Assembly: GCA_016648135.1 (NCBI GenBank)
Contig: JADDOH010010148.1
Span: 1 to 64,000 of the forward strand
DNA length: 64,000 nucleotides
Source: Agrypnia vestita
Taxonomy: Eukaryota; Arthropoda; Insecta; Trichoptera; Phryganeidae
Direction of reading: 5' to 3'
The position numbers and the translations under genes are program-made. Under the pieces are notes generated by a model. The model made no database searches. It saw only the letters and a program-made list of their open reading frames with translations, and was not told where the DNA came from. Of this stretch, positions 45,376 through 56,805 are shown piece after piece (positions within the stretch are counted from its first letter, which is position 1; the number at the start of each line of letters is the position of its first letter).

Positions 45376-45704
45376 TTAACATGTTCATGTCAAAGGTTAT
45401 TGTCAATGTTGCTTCTAAATGCATCCACCAAGATTACCAAGTCATGGATGTGTAGATTTTTAATTATTTTGCTTTTTTTTCTCATTCGACTACATTTTGT
45501 AATGAATTCTTGTAACAAAAAGTGAATGTAGGAACAATCACAGCAAGCGGCGCTCTACCTTGAGAAGTCACTGCACTGGTCCAACATATGCAAGAACCCT
45601 TCTCATTATGTTGTCAAAAATCTTTTAGTAATCCTAAAGGATAGAGATAAAATAATGTAATTAATAATGTCACTACAAAATCAGTGTGCTCCTTTTGAAA
45701 AAGA

Positions 45705-45790
45705 TAAAATAAACGGCCGTATTCTGAAAATAGCAATATTGGGATATTAAGATTGTTGCTCTAACACTAAATAGACGAGAAAAAATAAAA
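45705..45790 (+). repeat. Short dispersed repeat S, copy 1
   Basis: CGTATTCTGAAAATAGCAAT, ATTGGG, then TCTAACACTAAATAGACGAG match, in reverse complement, 46612-46672. Class unknown. Confidence 0.5.
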
Positions 45791-45894
45791 TAATAAACGT
45801 GACGTAGGTATTCGTCGGTGTTCGGTTTTCGGTGTTCGTCGTACTCAAATAAGAAGATATTTATATATTTACATATTTCAATCAAAGTAAATAC

Positions 45895-46117
45895 AATTTT
45901 TATTAATCAATTAGAAAAGACATACAGAAAAAATCAAATTAACGAAAAAATATTTTAACCGACACCGGGACTCGAACCACGGACCTCCAATTCTATCCGG
46001 GAATGGCGCGTTATCCAATTTCGCCATGACAGTCTGGTAAGTTAACGAAAATATTTTTAGTTAAAATATTAATTTGATTTTTTCTGTATGTCTTTTCTAA
46101 TTAATTAATAAAAATTG
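45895..46117. mobile_element. Foldback element with a tRNA-like centre
   Basis: The left arm AATTTTTATTAATCAATTAG, AAAAGACATACAGAAAAAAT, CAAATTAACG and right arm ATTAATTTGATTTTTTCTGT, ATGTCTTTTCTAATTAATTA, ATAAAAATT are reverse complements over about 55 bp. Between them (45959-46034) lies a minus-strand tRNA-like sequence with TGGCGAAATTGGATAACGCG (A-box side) and GTGGTTCGAGTCCCGG (B box). The anticodon loop is not well formed, so it is not a working tRNA. Confidence 0.75.
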
Positions 46118-46584
46118 TTTAATAATTCATAGAACGTTGTTTGGAAATTGCTGTTTTCTTTAATACAAAGTAAATACATTTATTTGCGGTGTCCGATGTC
46201 TGCAATACCTTTAGAAAAGGGATTGATTTCTTCGGTGCCTTCTTATCCAAGCGGTCCGGTCTGACAGAGCTTTAAACGTATTACCTACCTATCAAACGTG
46301 ACCTCAAAATTATCATGTTTCGATTTAAATTACATGAAATAAGTACTAATGCTGTATTTAAAGCTTATAGAAAAAAGATTATTTCATATGCACTTATTAA
46401 TTTCTCCTCCCACAGCGTCTTGATGTAAAATTATCACAAAATTGTCATTGTCGCGTTCGACTCGTATTTATATTTTGACGTTTGACGGCTAACCGTCTTC
46501 TTATGTACTTCTGTCTACCTCTCATAAGCAGAAACTGAAAGAAACAAACACCTACGTATACCCTGCTCGTTTATTCGCTCGGCT

Positions 46585-46642
46585 CGTCTATTAAGCGTTG
46601 GGATAACAATCTTATGATTGTTATCCCAACACTTAATAGACG
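46585..46642. repeat. 58-bp near-perfect hairpin
   Basis: CGTCTATTAAGCGTTGGGAT, AACAATC, loop TTAT, GATTGTT, ATCCCAACACTTAATAGACG. One mismatch in 27-bp arms. It lies in the inverted copy of repeat S. Confidence 0.85.
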
Positions 46643-46812
46643 CGCCCAATATTGCTATTTTCAAATACGGTCGAATATTTAAGATTCCTCTCAAAAGATA
46701 ATAATTTGTCCTGAGAGGAGTAGATAAGAACAGCATCCTCATTGTTAGTTGAGTCTGTCTGGTCAAATTCAAAGACAAAGTTAAATTTATTTTAAAGTGT
46801 GAGGAAACGCAT

Positions 46813-47519
46813 TAGTGATGTAACGAATATTCGCATTCGCATTCGCGAATATTCGCATATTTTTGTACATTCGCATTCGCATTCGCAAAGTTCGAGCGAA
46901 TGTTTTGCGATGTGAACATCAGAAAAAAACATAATATTAGGGTAATAAAAAATCCATTCTTTATTTTTTTATTATTTAAAAAAAGTAGCTTTACCTCCTA
47001 ATCACTTTATCAGTTTTCACTTTACTTTATAATTTGGTATTATTTATTTACCATCTACTTCTACCTTGGGTAAAAAAGCTTAAGATTCCAGATCACTACT
47101 AAATAACAATTAACTTCTCATTACAACTTAGAAAATAAAAAATATAATAATGAAATGTAAACAAATAAACACAAATTCTTTTCTGAAATTTTTATCAGTC
47201 TTTACATAAGTTTTTAATGTTAGGTAATCATCTTCTTGAAGTAAAAACAAAAATCAAACAAAAACTTTGTTCTTCAATTGCAAACTATAAATAATTTTTG
47301 TTTTATAAGAAAACACTTTAAACAAACAGAAACAAAATTATTATTTATACTTCTATTAGATCAACTCAGAAATTCTCGGAACCAGATGCAAACGGATCGC
47401 GCCTCGCGCGAAACTGAGCCGCTAAGCCATACATAATTGGCGCCAAATTAAAAAAAATCAATATTCGTATTCGTATTCGCATTCGCGAATGCTCAAAACT
47501 GACATTCGTTACATCACTA
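46813..47519. mobile_element. hAT-type MITE
   Basis: Inverted ends TAGTGATGTAACGAAT / ATTCGTTACATCACTA with an exact 8-bp flanking duplication AAACGCAT (46805-46812 and 47520-47527). An 8-bp duplication and TAG..CTA-type ends are typical of hAT. ATTCGC/GCGAAT subterminal repeats are dense at both ends. 707 bp, no transposase. Confidence 0.85.
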
Positions 47520-47540
47520 AAACGCATCATGGGAGTGTAA

Positions 47541-48227
47541 GCGCTTGTTCAGACACAGCGGGAATCGTGCAGTTTCAGAATCGCGTTTCAAAACACGCGA
47601 TTTGTGTCATCTGTTCACACAGCCCCGGTTAATAAGCAAGTTTGACAGTTCCGGTGCCGTTCTCCATCTTTGAATATCAGAGATATATTCGCTCATTACT
47701 TTGTTAACGACGGCCGTGTTCCATGGCAAGACACAAAAATATCATTCTGTCAGTTCATTTTGGTGAATAAATACCTACTTACCTAAAATACTCTTTTTTT
47801 CCACCATTTTCCATCTCCACTAACTCCTGCCAAGCTTGGTTCTTGGCATATTTGAGTAATCCTCACACTATTACAGGTCTTTTCTACCATATTACAGGTC
47901 TTTTCTCCACTTCATCAATAAAAAATTCAGTGTCAAAGCGATCCATAACCATGGAAAAGAGAATATAATCCACGCGTGCTCCTGTTGTGACATGGAACCG
48001 TGCGGTGCCCGCAACGCGACTGAACGCTCTCGTAAGGCCCCATAGTAATAGGATCGTGCGGGCGCCGTGCGGGTCTATTTTCTAGCGGTTGGGTTGCGGG
48101 CACCGCTGCGGTTGACTAACCGCGCGGTTGTGTCTGAACGATCACATACAAACCTAGGTAAATGAGACCCCCACGGATCTCATGCGATTCTGAAACGGCA
48201 CGGTTCCCGCTGTGTCTGAACAAGCGC
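47541..48227. mobile_element. Harbinger-type MITE with MADF-like relic, copy 2
   Basis: 687 bp, homologous to copy 1 at 44667-45375 over its length with inverted ends GCGCTTGTTCAGACACAGCG / CGCTGTGTCTGAACAAGCGC, but flanked by TAA (47538-47540, 48228-48230). The different target duplication shows a separate insertion rather than a segmental copy. The ACAGGTCTTTTCT direct duplication and the broken MADF-like frame are shared, so they predate both insertions. Confidence 0.85.
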
Positions 48228-48807
48228 TAAGTCAATGCGTTCCGTATCCGTATGAAGAGCGGCGTGCAGCCGACGCCTTCCATACTTCGAACGGAGCTCG
48301 GAATGTACGCAGGCGTTTTCTCGCCTAAATGTGACAGGTCTGAAAAATGATCTTTAAACATTTAAAACCGGAGCGGTGCGGTAACTACTTGCGACCGAAT
48401 CCATGAATATTTAAAGGCGATATTGGCGAGAGTTTCCACATTAGACGTAATGAGGTAATTATCTGCATCTCGCGCGGCGGTTTAGCCGCTGGTAACGTGC
48501 TAATTTTAATTAGATAATTTTACTATTACGTAATGTAAAATAATTAAAATTTCCTTAATCAAGTCGAGCAATCGTCTGTTTCTTAGTAACGAGGTTGCTT
48601 ATTTAAAATGTAAAGATCTAAATATGTCGAAAAAATGAGTAATGATACACGAAGCGACTTGGAAACACGCTCCTTTACAGACTCGCGAGTCTTGACACTC
48701 CACGACCGCAGCCAATGTTCCCTTTAAATAGCTCTGGGTGGCAAAAATTTTTATAGTCTTTTTTTTAAGTCTTTTTTTCAAAATTTTGAATGTTTTTCAG
48801 CACTATA
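48228..48807. other. Non-coding stretch
   Basis: No gene that I can support. Confidence 0.45.
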
Positions 48808-49000
48808 ATTTTATTTATTTTTCATTTTTTGGTTTTCTTACAGCCATATAATTAATAAATCTTGAAAAAAAAAATTATTGATGTACAGTGTCTTGGGCCA
48901 AGTACAAGAAAACACATATATACAAGAATATTATACCAGGATCGATAAAAAAAATAAGAAAAAACAATATGTCAAATAGGAGTGTGTGTATTTGTGTGTT
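48808..49000 (-). mobile_element. LINE 3' UTR and tail, copy b
   Basis: TTTTGGTTTTCTTACAGCCA, TATAATTAATAAATCTTG, TTGATGTACAGTG and AAGAAAACACATATATACAA match 21155-21335. Only the 3' UTR is present. Confidence 0.6.
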
Positions 49001-49744
49001 TTTATATATGCGTTTTGTGTATATGCGTTTTTATGTGTTCGTGTATGTGTTCACATGTGTGGGAAGAAAAATGTCAACGCGCGAGTTTATACGCAAGGGA
49101 TATTGTAAACTGCTCAAAACTTAAATATAAAATATCGAGATCTGCAAACGCCGTGTCATAGGTATCTAGAACTCTGTTAATAATAACAGTTTTCAATTAT
49201 TTAAGTGGAAAAGGCGTAGTGCTCTTGATCGTCTTTGCGGGACATTAAAGTGTATCGAATTTAAAAATTCAGGTGAATCTATGCGATTATTAAGTATTTT
49301 GTAAAGGTATTTCATATCGCTTATCGTTCGCCTGCCCTCAAGAGTGCGATTTTTGAAATTCAGTAAATTCAGTAATAAAATACATGTACGGATTATTTAA
49401 TGTACAGAAATATTACAAACATTATTTTCTGGAAGTAGCTCGAATAGTCAATAACGTACGTATATAGATATATTAAATAATATTATATGTTTCTTAAATA
49501 ATCTTTGCATCATGTTACTTTCATAAAATTTCGCAATTTTTAGGTGATTTTTTACACCTAGTTTATAAATGCTATGTCGTACCTATCTATAGTGTTATGT
49601 TTTGGGGTATCGTCCAAGATTCGATCACTTAAACGAGTAGTGAGAAGATATTAGATATTACATCGTGAAATATGGATTCGCAGGTACTCGCAGGTCACTC
49701 GCAATATTTATATTACATTAGTGAAATATTAAAAAATTAAATAC
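49001..49744. other. Non-coding stretch
   Basis: GT-rich at first (GTGTGTATTTGTGTG), then AT-rich. No gene is supported. Confidence 0.45.
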
Positions 49745-49930
49745 GGAGAGTAGCTTGATGGTGTAAAGGTCATGACGCTCGATTTGGAGGTCGGTGGTTC
49801 GAGCCCCATTCCAGGACACCATCAAGTTAGTCCTATCTCATAGCACAAGCGTTTAGCTTATTTTGAGAAAAGTAAGAATATTGATGCGACATGCATTCCG
49901 TGTTCGCATCTCTATTAAAAATAAAAATAC
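49745..49930 (+). mobile_element. SINE family A, copy 2
   Basis: The head TAGCTTGATGGTGTAAAGGT with GGTGGTTCGAGCCCC (B box) leads to the body AAGTTAGTCCTATCTCATAG, CACAAGCGTTTAGCTTATTT shared with 19836-20055, ending AAAAATAAAAATA. The head differs more than the body between the copies. Confidence 0.75.
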
Positions 49931-50166
49931 TGAAATGTATATAGCTCAAAACAGAATGTATAACTACATCGGATGTGAATATAACAATAATGTAACAATA
50001 TATATATAAGAAGGAAGATGTGTGGGATAGCTGAGACAGAAAAATTATGGTCACCGCGGGCTGACACGAATATCTTGACTAGCTGCAGCCTGTCAAAAAT
50101 GACGCAACATTGGTTCTCGTCTTTGACTAGTCCTAGTATATATTTATAGCATCTTTTTAGCGCTCC

Positions 50167-50340
50167 ACGGAGAGGCGACCGTAACAACATGCGTTGAACG
50201 GCCGGTCCGGGTTTGGTGGCCCGGGGTTCAAGCCCCGTCGTTTAATTTTATTTTTCAGCCACGAATTCTATCGAAATTACGGACGTAACATGAAGTTACG
50301 GGGACAGACAGATACACAGACGGGCAGACAACGAAATTAT
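50167..50340 (+). mobile_element. SINE family C, copy 2
   Basis: GGAGAGGCGACCGTAACAAC, CCGGGGTTCAAGCCCCG (B-box-like), then CAGCCACGAATTCTATCGAA, ATTACGGACGTAACATGAAG and the tail GACAGACAGATACACAGACG, AACGAAATTAT. Confidence 0.65.
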
Positions 50341-52092
50341 CACGTTTAATACGACAGCTGTGACGACAGAAAAAGCCACTTTATGCAATTATATAGTCCT
50401 TAAAAACAAAAAGATACTGAAACTGTAAATGCTGCGGATACCGCAACGGACCCTGTAATTACTGTTGATTGAGTTAACTAATTATAATATGTTAAGCGTT
50501 AGATTTTTTTCAAAACAGTGCACGTTTCGCGTTCACCAAATTGTTTGGAAACAACAGGTGGATTCATTTTCAACTTCATAAAACGCAACATGGATACTTT
50601 TTGCACCGTTTTGTAAAAGTAGGTATAAGGCCACAGCATAATCGCATTCGTTAATATTAATTGAATTTTTTATGGCATCGTTTGGACAATCAATTTAATC
50701 AAGTTTTATATGATAGACAGAATTAAAAAAAAGTTAGTTATTTAGACACTAACGAGTGCGCATCGACGACAACTTTACATTACGAACTTTACCGTTTAAC
50801 TTGGCTAGATTTAGGGATATTTTTTTTAATAAAAATATTATAATTATTATCTTTTTTATATATTAAGTGTGAAAGGAGAAGATTTGTACCCTTTTATGAT
50901 ACCTTGAGGTTTTATTTATTATTTATATTCTTTTTCAGAGACCAATAAGTTGAATGACATGTTAGCTAATGAAATTATCTGAGATATTTTTTATTTTTTA
51001 TTTTTTAAAATGCATCAGACCACGAGACCCTCTGTGGCGACCACATCACAAAATCACGCAAGCGTGAGAAATCATAAATATTTATTTTATTTATTTATTA
51101 TTTTATTTAGTTTATCCATAAATTTTCTACATGAGGATATAATAATAAATATTGTCAAAAAACATTTGTTTAAATCATCAATTATATTTTATTCAACATG
51201 CACTTGGTAGACGCAATGTATTGTCTGCGCGCGTAGTATTAAAACCCTTCTAGACAAAGCCGCGCATATTCCTATTATAATAAGACCAGAACTTACAAAG
51301 GTATAAAATCACACAAGGAGGTTGTTTTGAACTATTACATCAATAATCATATTGTCAATTGCATTATAATTTTCTTTTTGAATTTCGGTTATAGTCTGAA
51401 AATATGTCTATGTTGTTTTGCGAATGAAGAGTATTTAATGTTCTAATAATTCGCAGTATTGGAGAGAAATATCATATATTAGTATTAAAAAACATAAAGG
51501 AAAGGCATTTCTTGTTGTGGTTATTCTAATGGGAAGTATTATTTGAATTTCGCAAAGAACAAGTTTTTACATCAAGGTAGATTAACCGTTTACAATTTTA
51601 TAGTGTCATTAAGTTATCGATTATTCTTCTAATAGATAAATATAGTAGGTAAATTAAAGTAAATTAGTGTGTCCCGATATTCAAATTGATTAATGATTCA
51701 CTCTCTATAAACTTATTATCTAATATTCGTGTAATTCTCCTTTGGATGGAATCCATCATTTTCATATAACTATCATGGTTTGGTGACCAAATAAGTTAGG
51801 TACAAAATCTGTTGTTATTACATACTATATTATGTGGATTGACACAATTTTAATGGAGTGCAGATTCGCGACCTCCCTTAGAAAACGCATTTTAATTTTC
51901 CAGAAGTTGCTACTTATCATAAAAGACCTGTGAAGAAAATCACACCAATTATTCAAATTTCTACAGTATATATATTTTCTTCCTATAGACTTTCTTACTG
52001 TAGATATATTTCAAGATTTTAAAGTGTCATCTCTTACAAAATTATAGAAAACTAACGCCCTGTGCCGAAACCTATAAACATTATTATCAAAC
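50341..52092. other. Non-coding stretch
   Basis: No gene or element boundary that I can support. Confidence 0.45.
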
Positions 52093-52254
52093 ATAATAAT
52101 TTCGTTGTCTGTCTATCTGTCCGCAACTTCGTGTAATTTCGTTTAAATTCATGGCTAAAAAAACAAATTAAACGTCTGGAGATGGGGCTTGAATTCCGGG
52201 CCAGCAAACCCGAACCAGCCGCTTAAATCATGTTGCTACCGCCGCCTCTCCATG
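52093..52254 (-). mobile_element. SINE family C, copy 3
   Basis: Read on the minus strand: GGAGAGGCGGCGGTAGCAAC, GGAATTCAAGCCCCATC (B-box-like), AGCCATGAATTTAAACGAAA, and tail GGACAGATAGACAGACAACG, AAATTATTAT. Together with the other two copies it defines the family. Confidence 0.65.
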
Positions 52255-52707
52255 AACCATTAAAAATAAACTATTTATATAATATACTAGAGCTTAGCAA
52301 AAACGCGAACCATTTAACGTTCCGTGATTTTTCACGTGTGTATGGCTAGTTTCATAAATATATCCCGCCTCATAGACTGTATAAGTAATAGATGTAAAAC
52401 AAAGGGACAAATAAAAATTCCAACTTCAAGAACAACATTTATATACATATGTACTTGGGAGTTAAATGATATAATATATTGTTATCACAAAACAAATTTC
52501 AAGACAGAAACTTTTCAAAATATCAGCACTTAAAAAAAAAAGAATTCTTAAAGTTGGACGGCGAATGTATTGTAACATTACATTACCTACATATTTAAAA
52601 TAGTTTCTGTTTAATAAAAACTTATTTTTAGCTTATATCACAAGTTGAAATAATTTCATATTAAGTACAAAGGTGATGTAATTTATTATTTTATAAACTC
52701 ATTAATA

Positions 52708-52761
52708 TGCATATATTTGTTAAATGCATAATACCAATATTCATTTAACAAATATAAATGC
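52708..52761. repeat. Inverted repeat, about 17-bp arms
   Basis: GCATATATTTGTTAAATG and CATTTAACAAATATAAATGC around a short loop. Confidence 0.75.
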
Positions 52762-52930
52762 TCCTCCCACAAACTCAAGCTTATTATTATGGTGAGTATA
52801 AAAAATATTTAAAATGTAATAATGTATCTACCTACTAAACAAATAAATAATAAATTAATATATATTAGAACAAATAGATAATAAATTAATATATATGTGT
52901 CGTTAGAACTCACATGTGAAACGTGGCGCA

Positions 52931-53202
52931 AAAATTTAATATGTATACAACTTCCAAAAAATTAATAGACATGGTATTCTATCATGCGTGGAAATGGCGA
53001 ACGTTACACATGTGTAAAGCGATAGGTCGTAAGTCCCATGGCCACCCAAAAAAAGACTTATTTACCTACTCTCCTTTGAAAAAATACAGTTTCGTCTCTG
53101 TGAGACATCTACAATATACATTAATTGATTATTGATGTCCCTGTGACAAACAATCCAGATATGTTCTGAAAAATTTGGACATACTCAAAATATTCTAAAT
53201 AA
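52931..53202 (+). repeat. Repeat family R, copy 2
   Basis: The most complete copy: ACTTCCAAAAAATTAATAGA, ATTCTATCATGCGTGGAAAT, GATAGGTCGTAAGTCCCATG, ACAGTTTCGTCTCTGTGAGA, CAATATACATTAATTGATTA, GATGTCCCTGTGACA and CTCAAAATATTCT. It joins the parts seen separately at 25325-25563 and 25821-25992. Confidence 0.75.
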
Positions 53203-53744
53203 ATAATAAATAAAAATCTTTTTATATGCGTTAATTGACGCAATGTTTCCAAGATTAGGAACTGCATTTCTTACATCATGTTAATCAGTTTCGAGGATGG
53301 GGTTGAAACCCTTAGCTCCCCCTCCGATACACCCACCTACCTAGCAACCCTTCACCGCTCGCTTGTCCAAAGCCCGCGTTCGCCGCCGACCTGCCTCAAC
53401 ACAGCTCCGAACTCCAGATCAAGATAATTAAATGATTATTTACTCAAATTACGGATGTAATCGTCAGATTGCACCGCCAGTCACGAAATGTCAGTCACAA
53501 GCCTCTAATTTGAACTGTTCGCCACAAGAAACGTATTAAAATTGAATTAACAAATATCCACGAGGCTCTTATCATTGTAAAAAGCGCACGCAACGAGCAG
53601 CTGCGCGCCGCAGCCTACAGCGCAAGGCTGAAGAGGTGTTTTAAGGTTTTGTACAATTTCACGACGGAAAGTTATAAATGCACGCAGTGAATGAAGAAAA
53701 GGAGACGGCTAAATTCTAAAATTCTTTTTGGGATAGAATGAACC
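53203..53744. other. Non-coding stretch
   Basis: Moderate GC around 53330-53430 and 53580-53630 but no recognisable frame. Confidence 0.4.
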
Positions 53745-54428
53745 TAGTGTAATGATGTTTAGTAGGGAAGATCAAACGGGAGCACGCCTCACATTGAATG
53801 GGGCTGGTATAGAGAGAGTGACAAAGTTTAAATACCTTGGAAGTATCCTAGCGGAAGACCTCGACCCAGAAACCGAAGTCAAATGCAGAATTGAAGCATC
53901 GCGAGCTGCTTTTAACAAAATGAGACAGATATTCTGCGATGACAATCTTAACCTGAAACGTCGACAGCGACTGGTCAAATGTTTTGTATGGTCAGTCCTG
54001 CTGTACGGAGTGGAATCGTGGACCCTCAAAGTGAGTACCATGAACCGGCTGGAGGCGTTCGAAATGTGGATACATCGGAGAATGCTCCGGATACCCTGGA
54101 CGGATATGGTCAGCAACACAAGAGTTCTTCAAAGAGCTAGAGTGAATAGAGAGTTGCTGACAAATATCAAAATCCGAAAGGTATCGTATTTGGGTCATGT
54201 GCTCAGAGGAGAAAAATATGAATTGCTCCACCTGATTCTTATGGGCAAGATAGAGGGTCGTAGAGGTGTTGGAAGGAGACAAATTTCCTGGCTCCGCAAT
54301 ATACGCGACTGGACGGGCATAAGAATTGTTGGAGAGCTGCTTCGTGCTGCCCAGGACAGGGACGCTTTCTCTCGGGTGATAGTCAACGTTGGGGGTACCT
54401 GACATGACACCAAAAGAAGAAGAAGTAA
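53745..54428 (+). pseudogene. LINE reverse transcriptase C-terminal fragment with GAA tail, copy a
   Basis: A 216-codon open frame (53752-54402): VTKFKYLGSILAED, IEASRAAFNKMRQIF, KCFVWSVLLYGVESWTLK, RLEAFEMWIHRRMLRIPWTD, VSYLGHVLRGEKYELL, KIEGRRGVGRRQISWLRNIR and DWTG. This is the thumb and C-terminal part of a non-LTR reverse transcriptase. The catalytic palm is missing through 5' truncation. The frame is intact. It ends GACACCAAAAGAAGAAGAAG, a (GAA)n tail. Copy b is at 61930-62480 and a decayed relative at 5180-5400. Confidence 0.8.
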
Positions 54429-54429
54429 T

Positions 54430-54605
54430 GATGGTATATTCTATCATGAGTGGAAATGGCGAATGTTACATTGTGTAAAGTGATCACTTAAGCCAACCAT
54501 ACGATAGGTCAAAAGTCCCATGTGCACCCAAAAGACTTATATACCTACTTTCCCATAAAAAACTACAGTTTCGTCTCTTTGAGACATCTATAATATACAT
54601 TAATA
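54430..54605 (+). repeat. Repeat family R, copy 3
   Basis: GATGGTATATTCTATCATGA, CACTTAAGCCAACCATACG, CTACAGTTTCGTCTCTTTGA, GACATCTATAATATACATTA. It starts directly after the LINE tail and stops before the GTCCCTGTGACA part. Confidence 0.75.
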
Positions 54606-55609
54606 GAATGAACCTTCCTGTGCCAGTTGTAATAATTCTATTATTGAATTTATCTATTTTTAAAATTATTATTTGTTTACTAAATATAAAAATGCGTACG
54701 AATAAATATCCGAATAAGAATCCTTAAACCGACCACAAATAAATACTTTTTATTTGAGATCGTCTTTTTGTATACTTACTCGTATTCTCATGGCTGTATC
54801 CCCCTTCTCCACGATATTAATGTTTTTTTAATGTTTTCATTCCATATTTTCCACAGTTATTTTTTTAGGACACTGCAAAATATATAGGGACCATCCCTCA
54901 CCCTGATTTACATTAATTTTCAATGCAACGAGTTTTGAGTTGCTATTTAAATTTTGTTCAATTGCACTCTAGGAATCTAAGTAAAATATTTTACTTACAC
55001 CTCCGCAAAACAAAGATGGTCTACTCCTCTCTCTCCCTTTTGAGCGCTGAGTAGGGACTGCTAGTTCATTATATGGTTATATTTTTCCCATACGTATTAC
55101 TGTAAAAAATATTCTTACGAGATGCTAGAAACAGGATGAACTACATACAATATAATTTGGGATTTTTCGACACTTAACGATTAATAATAAATTAGCAGCA
55201 CCTAAAAATTGGTAGAACACACCGAAACATTCGGAAAAGATCCGAAAATCGAAGACTTTATATAAACTGCAACGGAATCCACGGATCGGAACCACAATCG
55301 TTATTAGACATTTAGTGAAATCATAGAAATAGCGAGCAGGTGACAAACAGACAGCGAAAAAAGTACCTACTTGCGTGCAGAATATTCTAGTAGCGATTCA
55401 GAGCGATAGAACCGGCGTAAATAAAGTGTTCCAAAGACAAGTGCAATATTCTCGAGTGATGATTAGTGCGATTTGCGGAATAGTGTTTCAGTTAATCCAG
55501 TTATTTGTTTATACAGTGCTTTTATTAGAACTTTCAATAAATGAGTAATTTCAACAATTCTCCTAGTAATTTTCTTATTATTATTCATAAATTGTACTCA
55601 AATATCTAT
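54606..55609. other. Non-coding stretch
   Basis: No gene that I can support. Confidence 0.45.
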
Positions 55610-55692
55610 ATTATAATTACTCCAAGAAATGTCGTACGTTTCTGCATTTGGATTTCAATGTGTATACAATAATTTTGCCGTGGCGCCCATTG

Positions 55693-55765
55693 GGTCGTGT
55701 GGCGCAGCGGATAACGCGTCCGACTACGGATCAGAGGATTCCAGTTTCGAATCCTGGCAGAATCG
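55693..55765 (+). pseudogene. tRNA-Arg(ACG)-like sequence, probably not functional
   Basis: 73 bases with GGCGCAGCGGATAACGCG (D arm), an anticodon loop CTACGGA giving ACG (55726-55728), and TTTCGAATC (T arm). The acceptor stem has two mismatches and a wobble (GGTCGTG against CAGAATC), the anticodon stem one mismatch (TCCGA/TCAGA) and the T stem one. A working tRNA would be better paired, so I read a pseudogene or a tRNA-derived insertion. Confidence 0.6.
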
Positions 55766-55937
55766 AATTTTTACGGCCGAGAATATTTTATTCGTTGAAA
55801 TTTTAATTACATTTTTATAATGTTGTATAAAAGTAATCAACACTGCGAGAAGAGAATCCATATTATAATTACCCTAACCAATGTCGTTTCTGTCTTCGTA
55901 TGATGATTTCAACAATACAATAATTACAATAATTTTA

Positions 55938-55999
55938 TAACTCGTCTGATTAAGGATCAGAGGATTCCAGTTTCGAATCCTGGCAGAATCGAATTTTTT
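55938..55999 (+). pseudogene. 3' half of the tRNA-Arg-like sequence
   Basis: CTCGTCTGATTAAGGATCAG then AGGATTCCAGTTTCGAATCC, TGGCAGAATCG. The D arm and acceptor 5' strand are missing, so it cannot fold as a tRNA. Confidence 0.65.
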
Positions 56000-56098
56000 T
56001 TTACGGTCGAGAATATTTTATTCGTTGAAATTTTAATTACATTTTTGGTTTTTTATAATGTTGTATAAAAGTAATCAACACTGCGAGAAGAGAAGAGA

Positions 56099-56805
56099 GT
56101 AGGTACCTACCTATCGAACTGTGGTTTATTCCGCTCTGACTTATTAATCGGTTAGAAATACTGAATAAATACTTTGTCTTAATTATATCTAAACTACTCG
56201 TAATTAAAAGTGGAAATTTGCCAGATACATTTGGCCGCGAAGCGGCTGACGTAGGCATAGGTAAGGCCGCTGCCGCGGAGCGGCTACAATAGCCGCCCGC
56301 AGGGCCTAGCAGTAAGCAATCAAGGTAACAATGTTCAACCACCACTGCGGCGAATGGTCGATTGTTCTAAAATCATTTCATCACTTTGCCCGCCAATAGT
56401 ATGTCTTGATGAAACTATAATAATCAGAAAATATGCAACCAGAATTTTTTAATTAATCCTATATTCTTAAGCAATTAATTTTTCTTTCTTATTGGTCCTG
56501 AAGTGTATAACATTAATAAACTGTATTAAAATAATTATCTTGTGTAACTTCAATTAAATGCATTAAACTAATTATTCTCTTGTCGCAATACTAAGTTGCA
56601 ATGTTAATTTCATTCTAATTGCAGCTAATTAATAATGATATGTACCCGCTGAAAAGTAGATGGTTAGTTAGTTCTCGCATCTCGGGGTTTGGTGCATTAT
56701 TTCATCATTCTGTTCTGCATTTAAAATGATTACGTGACACCATAGATTTTTCACTTTGTTTTTACAAACAATTATATGATAAGTTCAGAATCAACAGGTA
56801 ATATA
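56099..56805. other. Non-coding stretch
   Basis: A GC-rich patch with repeated GCGAAGCGGCT, GCGGAGCGGCT lies at 56235-56305. No gene is supported. Confidence 0.45.

Larger units (their letters stand above)
55610..56098 (+). repeat. Tandem duplication of a tRNA-containing segment
   Basis: Unit 1 (55610-55854) and unit 2 (55868-56098) share ATTATAATTAC..AA.AATGTCGT, ACAATAATTTT, GGATCAGAGGATTCCAGTTT, CGAATCCTGGCAGAATCG, GAATATTTTATTCGTTGAAA and GTAATCAACACTGCGAGAAG. Unit 2 has lost the 5' half of the tRNA-like sequence. Confidence 0.8.
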
